Assembly (NCBI GenBank): GCA_900770535.1
Contig: CAAHDV010000050.1
Location: 1 to 11,264, forward strand
From: Lachnospiraceae bacterium
Lineage (GTDB): Bacteria > Bacillota > Clostridia > Lachnospirales > Lachnospiraceae
Reading direction: 5' to 3'
DNA: 11,264 bases
Part shown: piece after piece, positions 6,024-11,264 of the stretch
Numbering within the stretch: the first letter of the stretch is position 1
Layout: each line of letters begins with the position of its first letter
Program-made: the position numbers and the translations under genes
Notes under the pieces: generated by a model
Seen by the model: the letters and a program-made list of their open reading frames with translations, nothing else
The model's database searches: none
What the model was told of the DNA's origin: nothing

Positions 6024-7902
6024 GGTTTTTCGCCTTTTTCTTTCCCTTAAACACCAGAACAGAGCGGGGCGGTACCATGCAGTTCTTCTGGTTTAAAACC
6101 CGTCGTTCCTGACCTTCTTCGTAAAAGCCTCCCGCCGCGCTGTCACTGGTATCAAAGGACAGCGTCCACTCCAGATCCTTCGGCAGATTCGGAAGCGCAA
6201 AACCGTGTGGCTCCCAGTGCATATTGAAGATCACAAAGAAAAAGTCATCGTTCTGTCCGTCCGGCTTCTTCGCGTAAGCTCCACAGTAAAGAATGCCAAT
6301 CTGGCGGCGGAAATTCTCGAATTCCGGCTGCCATGCGTTCACGCCATGATAGGAAATATCCGGATGGCCACAGGCCAGATAATCCATGACTCGCGGTTCC
6401 TGCTCCATATGGAACACCGGATGTGCCTTGCGGAATGCGATCACATGCTTCACAAAGTCAAGGAGTTCCTGATCCCATTTGTTGAAATTCCAGTTCAGCC
6501 AGGAGGTCTCATTGTCCTGACAGTAAGCATTGTTATTTCCGTTCTGGGAGTTTCCAAACTCATCTCCCGCCAATAAAACCGGCGTTCCCTGACTCAAAAA
6601 GAGCATGAGCATGGCGTTGCGCAGCTGTCTTGCCCGCAGCTCCAGAATCTTCTTCTTGCGGACCGGGCCTTCCACGCCACAGTTCCAGGAATAATTGTAG
6701 TCACTTCCGTCCCGGTTATTTTCCCCGTTGGCCTCATTGTGCTTCTGGTCATAGGAAACCATGTCCATCATGGTAAAGCCATTGGTGCCTGCCATGAAGT
6801 TTAACACACCTGTCTCCGCGGGATTGCGGCGGTTGCGGTAGATCAGGCTGCTCATCTGCTCCTCATCGCCCTTTAAGGCGCGGCGCATATCGATGAGAAA
6901 GCCGTCATTATATTCTCCAAGATGTTTTTTCTCCCCGGCAGATGGTTTCGGCGCATCCCAGGAGATAGCCCAGAGCTTGGTATCCGCCAGATACGGATCC
7001 TTTGCCAGCAGATCTGTCGGCGCATAGCCCGTCAGATGTATGCCATCCACATGGTACTCCCGTACCCAGAACCGCACCGTCTCCAGAACAAACTCCGGCA
7101 CTTCCTTTCCGGAAAAATAAAGCTCCGGCACCACTTCCAGTCCTGCCCGGTGCAGCTCCCGCACCATATATTTAAATTCCGTCACCGGACTCATGCCCGG
7201 GTCCGCGTAGGATGCCTTTGGCGCAAACATTCCGGCCTTCGTGTAGCCCCAGTAATTCAGGCGTCCGGTCGGCTCACTGCTTCCGTAAGGATTGCCCTCC
7301 ACGTTCTCCGGCATCATGACCTCCTGAAATTCTACCGCCGGTAAAAGTTCCAGCGTGGTAATTCCCAGCTCTTTCAGGTAAGGGATCTTGTCCACGACAC
7401 CCCGGAAGGTTCCACGGTGCTCCGTGCCGGAGGAGACATGCTTTGTCAGGCCCCGCACATGGGCCCGGTAGACGATGCAGTCCTCATAGGGGATGTGCAG
7501 CGGCCTGTCGCCCTGCCAGTCAAACTCCGGCTCCGAAACCGGCGACAGTAAAAGCCGTTTTGCCTGACTTAACCTTCCCCAGCGTTCCCGCCCGGCAAAG
7601 GAACGGCCATACGGATCTGAAAACCGCTTTCCATCCGCCTCAAACGCATAGTAAAGCGCATCAAATGTTCCGTTTACCGTCATAGACCAGACATGTCCGG
7701 TCCTTGCTTCCTCCGGGAACGGAAGGCTCCGGATTTCCCGAAATCTTGCTTCTTTTCCGTTTTTGCCTTCCTGTTTCTCAAATAAAAGCAGGCTGCAAGC
7801 CTTCGCTGCAGCCACTACTGATACATGGATCCCCCCGTCTGTCTGTGTGAGGCCCATGGGATACACTTTGCTGTCATTCATATCAATCTGATACTGTTCC
7901 AA
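6010..7902 (-). CDS. GlgX/isoamylase-like GH13 protein with catalytic residues replaced
   Basis: Related to glycogen debranching enzymes. It has an N-terminal CBM48-like region (about 10-110), VYRAHVRGLTKH at 144-155, GITTLELLPAVEF at 180-192 and NYWGYTKAGMFAPKASYA at 216-233. Near-identical GlgX blocks follow: KHNEANGENNRDG (387-399), LSQGTPVLLAGDEFG (436-450) and NNNAYCQDNETSWLNW (456-471). Yet the four catalytic regions are degenerate. Region I reads EVVPELYFSG where GlgX has a DxxxNH motif. Region II reads DGIHLTGYA where GlgX has DGFRFDLA, so Thr291 replaces the nucleophile Asp. Region III reads LWAISWD for LIAEPWD (Ile313 for the acid/base Glu). Region IV reads GTNGFT for AHDGFT (Asn374 for Asp). 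The loops between I and II are also shortened. The start is TTG at 7902 with AAGGCGGG upstream, or ATG at 7881. It is probably a binding or regulatory pseudoenzyme. Databases may label it debranching enzyme or pullulanase. Confidence 0.85.
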   Translation of the reverse strand: MEQYQIDMNDSKVYPMGLTQTDGGIHVSVVAAAKACSLLLFEKQEGKNGKEARFREIRSLPFPEEARTGHVWSMTVNGTFDALYYAFEADGKRFSDPYGRSFAGRERWGRLSQAKRLLLSPVSEPEFDWQGDRPLHIPYEDCIVYRAHVRGLTKHVSSGTEHRGTFRGVVDKIPYLKELGITTLELLPAVEFQEVMMPENVEGNPYGSSEPTGRLNYWGYTKAGMFAPKASYADPGMSPVTEFKYMVRELHRAGLEVVPELYFSGKEVPEFVLETVRFWVREYHVDGIHLTGYAPTDLLAKDPYLADTKLWAISWDAPKPSAGEKKHLGEYNDGFLIDMRRALKGDEEQMSSLIYRNRRNPAETGVLNFMAGTNGFTMMDMVSYDQKHNEANGENNRDGSDYNYSWNCGVEGPVRKKKILELRARQLRNAMLMLFLSQGTPVLLAGDEFGNSQNGNNNAYCQDNETSWLNWNFNKWDQELLDFVKHVIAFRKAHPVFHMEQEPRVMDYLACGHPDISYHGVNAWQPEFENFRRQIGILYCGAYAKKPDGQNDDFFFVIFNMHWEPHGFALPNLPKDLEWTLSFDTSDSAAGGFYEEGQERRVLNQKNCMVPPRSVLVFKGKKKAKNLDKA

Positions 7903-7953
7903 TTCTGCCCGCCTTTCCCGTTACGGCCTGTATTTCGTCCGCAGCGTGTTCTA

Positions 7954-8709
7954 TTATTTCAGGCACAGTTCCACCGGACAGTGATCGGAGCCGAACACCT
8001 CTGTATGGATCTTTGCCGACTCCAGCCGGTCTTTTAAGCTGTCGGATACGCAGAAATAGTCGATCCGCCACCCCGCGTTTTTCTCCCGGGCCTTAAACCG
8101 GTAGGACCACCAGGAATAAATGCCCTCCTGTTCCGGATAAAAATACCGCCAGGTGTCGGTAAATCCGGCTGCCAGAAGCTCTGTGAATTTGCCGCGTTCC
8201 TGATCCGAAAAACCGGCATTGTTCCGGTTGGTCTTCGGATTCTTCAGATCAATCTCCTGGTGCGCCACATTAAAATCACCGCAGAAAATAACCGGCTTTT
8301 TTTCATCCAGTCTCTTTAAGTACGCACGCCACGCATCCTCCCACTCCATGCGGTAGCCAAGCCTTGCCAGCTCATTCTGGGAGTTTGGCGTATAGCACGT
8401 AATTACATAATATTCCGGAAACTCCGCGGTTATGACTCTTCCTTCATGATCATGTTCTTCTACGCCGATTCCGTATGTGACAGAAAGCGGCTCTTCCTTC
8501 GTAAAAAGCGCCGTTCCGGAATAGCCCTTTTTCTCTGCGTAGTTCCAGTACTGATGATATCCCGGAAGATCCAGATCGATCTGGCCGGCCTGCAGCTTGG
8601 TCTCCTGCAGGCAGAATACATCGGCATCTGCCTCATGGAAAAAGTCCAGAAAATTCTTTCCCACACAGGCACGCAGTCCGTTCACATTCCAGGAAATCAG
8701 TTTAGTCAT
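7954..8709 (-). CDS. xth: Exodeoxyribonuclease III / AP endonuclease
   Basis: Mg-dependent exonuclease III family enzyme that incises DNA 5' to abasic sites in base excision repair. The 251 residues match B. subtilis ExoA length (about 252). Active-site motifs are complete: WNVNGLRA at 7-14, QETKL at 35-39 (Glu36 metal ligand), CYTPNSQ at 105-111 (Tyr106), GDFNVAH at 144-150 (Asp145, Asn147), GWRIDYF at 213-219 (Asp217) and GSDHCPV at 240-246 (Asp242-His243). ATG at 8709 is chosen because AAGGAG lies 7 nt upstream. An in-frame start at 8739 would add ten residues unlike the family. It overlaps the end of the upstream nucleotidyltransferase gene by 8 bases (ATGACTAA), indicating coupling. 51 nt separate it from the GH13 gene, with no convincing promoter between. 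Confidence 0.96.
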   Translation of the reverse strand: MTKLISWNVNGLRACVGKNFLDFFHEADADVFCLQETKLQAGQIDLDLPGYHQYWNYAEKKGYSGTALFTKEEPLSVTYGIGVEEHDHEGRVITAEFPEYYVITCYTPNSQNELARLGYRMEWEDAWRAYLKRLDEKKPVIFCGDFNVAHQEIDLKNPKTNRNNAGFSDQERGKFTELLAAGFTDTWRYFYPEQEGIYSWWSYRFKAREKNAGWRIDYFCVSDSLKDRLESAKIHTEVFGSDHCPVELCLK

Positions 8710-9625
8710 ATAATCTCTCCTTATAAACGCCTGCCTCAATCAGTCTGCGGATGGAAGCAACCACTGCGTCCTTGTCTTCTTTATAGGTCACGCCAAACCA
8801 TTTATCCCGGGTCTCCAGCACCTTCACTCTCGCCTTTCCGGCTTTGATCTGCTGGTCAATGATCTTCGGAAGCAGGTACTCTGCCTTGATATCGCCCTCT
8901 TTGATGCCATCGAGGAATTTCGGGAACCCTTCCTCCAGCGCATCCAGAAATTTGGGTGGAAGGCCCCACATATTCATGGAAACATACTGTTTTGCGTCCA
9001 CAATAACCGGGTTGCCCTGCTCATCATTCGCGAAAATGCCATTGCCCCGGCGCTCAATGTCATATGTCTCCGTTACATCCTTTAAGGTGCCATCCGGGTT
9101 CACATCGCAGACACCACGGGTTACAGTACCGTTCTCACTTAAGGTATTCTCCAGAATGAAACCGCCCATGCACATGTCGTACAGATCTCCATCGGCATCC
9201 ATCTCATTCACCATATAATCATGGATCTTGAAAAAGCCCTCTCTGCCATAATAATCATCCGCGTTGATGACCAGAAACGGCTCATGCACCAGCCCTTTCA
9301 CGGTAAGAACTGCCTGACCGGTTCCCCAGGGTTTCTTTCTTCCTTCGGTTACATGATAGCCCTCGGGCAGCGCGTCCAGTTCCTGAAACGCATACTCCAC
9401 ATTGGCAATTTTCTCGATGCGGTTTCCAATGATCTCCCGGAAGTCCTGCTCCAGATCTTTACGGATAATGAAGATAATCTTGTTGAATCCGGCCGCCAGC
9501 GCGTCATGAATGGAATAATCCATGATAATCTCACCGCCAGGGCCTACCGGCGCCAGCTGCTTGATGCCACCGCCAAACCGGCTCCCGATTCCTGCCGCCA
9601 TAATGACTAATGTTGTATCTTTCAT
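8702..9625 (-). CDS. Sugar-phosphate-type nucleotidyltransferase (NTP_transferase family)
   Basis: The 307-residue GT-A-fold protein likely transfers a nucleoside monophosphate from NTP to a phosphorylated sugar or alcohol, but the substrate is not recognisable. The nucleotide-binding loop is [20 protein letters not shown] at 9-28 (Lys22), differing from the usual GxGTR..P.K of glucose-1-phosphate uridylyl- or thymidylyltransferases. PWGTGQAVL is at 99-107, the metal site NADDYYG at 121-127 (Asp123, Asp124), and [10 protein letters not shown] at 215-224 belongs to the second half. The C-terminal [13 protein letters not shown] (276-288) is typical of this subgroup. The start is ATG at 9625 with GGAGAGG 8 nt upstream. 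The extra 17 codons to 9676 lack family similarity. It is the first gene behind a strong promoter and overlaps the exonuclease gene. Close homologues are generally annotated only as nucleotidyltransferase. Confidence 0.85.
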   Translation of the reverse strand: MKDTTLVIMAAGIGSRFGGGIKQLAPVGPGGEIIMDYSIHDALAAGFNKIIFIIRKDLEQDFREIIGNRIEKIANVEYAFQELDALPEGYHVTEGRKKPWGTGQAVLTVKGLVHEPFLVINADDYYGREGFFKIHDYMVNEMDADGDLYDMCMGGFILENTLSENGTVTRGVCDVNPDGTLKDVTETYDIERRGNGIFANDEQGNPVIVDAKQYVSMNMWGLPPKFLDALEEGFPKFLDGIKEGDIKAEYLLPKIIDQQIKAGKARVKVLETRDKWFGVTYKEDKDAVVASIRRLIEAGVYKERLYD

Positions 9626-9695
9626 TTTCGTTCCCTCTCCAAATATCAAACGTATTCCAGTACCCTCATCCGGCACCAGACCATAATGTATCTAA

Positions 9696-9724
9696 AATAT
9701 AACACACTTCGCGGCAAATATCAA
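9696..9724 (-). promoter_or_regulatory. Sigma-A promoter for nucleotidyltransferase-xth-GH13 unit
   Basis: The minus strand has TTGATA (9719-9724), a 17-nt spacer and TATATT (9696-9701), each 5/6 to consensus. It lies in the 172-nt gap 9626-9797, just downstream of the lepB terminator. The inferred start is near 9689, giving a leader of about 64 nt to the ATG at 9625. Confidence 0.8.
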
Positions 9725-9741
9725 TTTTGTTGTAACACAAC

Positions 9742-9779
9742 GGGACCGGAAAATCCGTCATGGAGGATTTTCCGGTCCC
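9742..9779 (-). terminator. Intrinsic terminator after lepB
   Basis: A perfect 15-bp inverted repeat with arms GGGACCGGAAAATCC and GGATTTTCCGGTCCC and an 8-nt loop lies 18 nt beyond the lepB stop. On the minus strand it is followed by GTTGTGTT, a weak U tract, then a second small 5-bp hairpin (GTTGT/ACAAC, 9729-9741). Position and symmetry make a terminator the best reading, though the tail is poor. Confidence 0.75.
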
Positions 9780-9797
9780 TGTCTTTTCGCAATATTT

Positions 9798-10670
9798 TTA
9801 TTTCAGGATTCCCGGTTTCGGGAAGTAGCGGAACAGTACCTTGGCAATGATCTTCTCACGCTTTACATAGGTATTCTCCCAGCGGCGGGCATCCATGGAG
9901 TAGTTCCGGTTGTCACCCATCATGAAATAGCTGTTCTCCGGCACTTCAAAATGCATGGGCTCCTCCGGAATCATAGGTTCGCGGATATACGGCTCATCCA
10001 GCGGCTCGTCTGAGCCGTTGATGTAGACTTTGCCGTCCACAATGTCCACGGTCTCACCCGGCAGTCCGATGATACGCTTTACATAATAAATCTTTTCATT
10101 GTCCGGGAAGCGGAAGATGGCAATATCGCCGCGTTTTGGATCTTCAAAGCGGTAGGAAAGTCTGGAACCGATCACGCGGTCTCCCGTCATGATGGTGTTT
10201 TCCATGGAACCGCTCGGCACCTCGCTGTTGGCAATGATAAACGTATTCAGTACAAAAGCAATGAGTGCTGCAGACACAACAATCTTGACCCACTCAAAGA
10301 TTTCTTTTCCCAGACCGCCTGACTTTTTTTCTTTTTCGTCAAGGTCTTCTTTTCGTGCGTTTTTCTTTTTGCGCTCTGACGATTCGATGTGCGGTACTTC
10401 GATTTCTTTTTCCGTGTTTCCGGTCTTTACCGCCTCTCTGTGCAGCTCGTGCGCGATCTTTCTCGCCTCTTCCTCAGCAGCCTGCACTTCTTCGGCAGAG
10501 AAGATTTCCTGCTCCTGTCCGGAGTCCGCGGCAGCACTGCCTGTCTCTGGCACAGTCTGTCCGTTTTCACCGGCATTCAGGTTCTCCGGTGCGCCTTCCC
10601 ATGTCTGTCCGGCGCGCATGCCGTCAAGTCCGCCCAGAAGCGGATCTTTATTTGTTCTGTCTTCACTCAT
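9798..10670 (-). CDS. lepB: Signal peptidase I with long cytoplasmic N-terminal extension
   Basis: Membrane serine-lysine protease that removes signal peptides from exported preproteins on the outer face. The 290 residues consist of about 120 hydrophilic, highly charged residues (acidic and Gly/Gln-rich at 1-60, an Ala/Glu helix at about 59-80, Lys/Glu clusters at 99-117), one transmembrane helix at about 128-146, and the catalytic domain. Visible motifs are SEVPSGSM at 149-156 (nucleophile Ser155), YYVKRIIGLPGE at 195-206 (general base Lys198) and MGDNRNYSMDARRW at 251-264. The catalytic part alone is the usual S26 length for Gram-positives, so the extension is the odd feature. ATG at 10670 has AAGGTGG 7 nt upstream, overlapping the stop of the PRPP synthetase gene, so the two are coupled. 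A terminator follows the gene. Confidence 0.96.
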   Translation of the reverse strand: MSEDRTNKDPLLGGLDGMRAGQTWEGAPENLNAGENGQTVPETGSAAADSGQEQEIFSAEEVQAAEEEARKIAHELHREAVKTGNTEKEIEVPHIESSERKKKNARKEDLDEKEKKSGGLGKEIFEWVKIVVSAALIAFVLNTFIIANSEVPSGSMENTIMTGDRVIGSRLSYRFEDPKRGDIAIFRFPDNEKIYYVKRIIGLPGETVDIVDGKVYINGSDEPLDEPYIREPMIPEEPMHFEVPENSYFMMGDNRNYSMDARRWENTYVKREKIIAKVLFRYFPKPGILK

Positions 10671-10682
10671 GAAATAACCACC

Positions 10683-11264
10683 TTATTTATTGCGGTACTT
10701 GTCCAGGAGCTTGTTGATGCGCTTGGTCGGGCTTAACAGCTCACTTAAGGAATCATCGTGATTTAAGTTGTCGATGATCAGGGCAATGTACTTACTCATA
10801 TCTACGTCAATGTAATACGGTCTGGATAACAGCTCCGGAGTCTGATATACCACGTTGGTGGTCAGGATCCGGTCGATCAGGCCGTTCTCATAATACTCAT
10901 CAAATTTAGCCAGTCCGTTGGTGAACAGGCCGAAGGTTGCGCAGATAAATACCTTTCTTGCTTTTCTGCGCTTTAACTCTTTTGCGACATCCAGCATGCT
11001 CTCGCCGGAGGAGATCATATCATCCACAATGATAACGTCCTTGCCCTCTACGCTGGAGCCTAAGAACTCGTGAGCCACGATCGGGTTGCGGCCGTTTACG
11101 ATCTTGGTATAATCGCGGCGCTTGTAGAACATACCCATATCCAGGCCCAGGACGTTTGCGAAGTAAACAGCACGGCCCATACCGCCCTCATCCGGGCTGA
11201 TGACCATCATGTGGTCACTGTCGATCTGAAGCTCCGTCTCGTTCTTTAACAGGTACTTGATGAA
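10683..11264 (-). CDS. prs: Ribose-phosphate pyrophosphokinase, C-terminal part (cut by window edge)
   Basis: Makes PRPP from ribose-5-phosphate and ATP for nucleotide, His and Trp synthesis. The last 193 residues are present and the frame is open to the window edge, so the Met at 11210 is internal. Visible are VISPDEGGMGRAVYFANVLG at 21-40 (equivalent to VVSPDxGGxxRA), MFYKRRDY at 45-52 (cf. the KRR motif), the PRPP loop VIIVDDMISSGESM at 77-90, and a C-terminal region ending in Lys/Arg (KRINKLLDKYRNK). It is clearly a PRPP synthetase but divergent: the classic loop is VDDIIDTAGT and here MISSGES replaces IIDTAGT. The longer insert around IVNGRNPIVAHEFLG (56-69) matches a variant form I associate with Lachnospiraceae. 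lepB begins 12 nt downstream. Confidence 0.9.
   Translation of the reverse strand, partial: FIKYLLKNETELQIDSDHMMVISPDEGGMGRAVYFANVLGLDMGMFYKRRDYTKIVNGRNPIVAHEFLGSSVEGKDVIIVDDMISSGESMLDVAKELKRRKARKVFICATFGLFTNGLAKFDEYYENGLIDRILTTNVVYQTPELLSRPYYIDVDMSKYIALIIDNLNHDDSLSELLSPTKRINKLLDKYRNK

Noticed and set aside
6922..7344. 140-codon plus-strand frame antisense to the GH13 gene
   Set aside because: It has no motif or initiation signal. The minus-strand frame is long and homologous to GlgX across its length.
9626..9676. Upstream start (9676) for the nucleotidyltransferase
   Set aside because: The added 17 residues contain the ribosome binding site of the ATG at 9625 and are not similar to the family.
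11208..11210. Methionine at 11210 as the start of the PRPP synthetase
   Set aside because: The frame continues to the window edge with family-like sequence (FIKYLLKNETELQIDSDHM), so this is an internal codon.

Overview
The window looks like core chromosome from a low-to-mid GC, spore-forming Firmicute, most likely a Lachnospiraceae-type Clostridium. The grounds are gene order (HU, rqcP, yabP, yabQ, divIC, spoIIE, tilS, hpt, ftsH), strong AGGAGG-type ribosome binding sites, TTGACA/TATAAT-type promoters, and a long divergent type of PRPP synthetase that I associate with that family. The genus cannot be fixed from sequence alone. Every convincing gene is on the minus strand, so transcription runs from high to low coordinates.

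Region A (11264 down to about 9742) holds the 3' part of a ribose-phosphate pyrophosphokinase gene, followed 12 nt later by signal peptidase I (lepB). The unit closes with a perfect 15-bp hairpin terminator. Region B (9724 down to 6010) starts at a near-consensus sigma-A promoter. It contains a sugar-phosphate-type nucleotidyltransferase, an overlapping exonuclease III gene, and a GlgX/isoamylase-like GH13 protein in which all three catalytic carboxylates appear to be replaced.

Region C (6023 down to 2860) starts at a near-perfect sigma-A promoter overlapping the end of the GH13 gene. It contains HU, the S4-domain ribosome rescue protein RqcP, the sporulation proteins YabP and YabQ, the divisome protein DivIC and a short SpoIIE phosphatase. 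SpoIIE keeps the linker and PP2C phosphatase domain but has no membrane domain. Internal sigma-E-like promoters are visible before yabP and before spoIIE, and the two genes share a closely similar leader (G-rich Shine-Dalgarno, T tract, GTG start). Region D (2793 to 1) runs tilS, hpt, ftsH with overlapping or abutting ends, preceded by a modest sigma-A-like promoter. FtsH is cut by the window edge just after its Walker A motif.

The layout joins housekeeping functions (nucleotide metabolism, protein export, DNA repair, nucleoid structure, tRNA modification, membrane proteolysis) with a sporulation block, much like the yabO-ftsH region of Bacillus subtilis but without yabR, yabS and yabT. No mobile elements, CRISPR arrays, tRNA or rRNA genes were seen. 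The longest intergenic gap is about 170 bases (9626-9797) and holds a terminator plus a promoter. The most unusual items are the apparent GH13 pseudoenzyme, the membrane-domain-less SpoIIE, and the matching yabP/spoIIE leaders.
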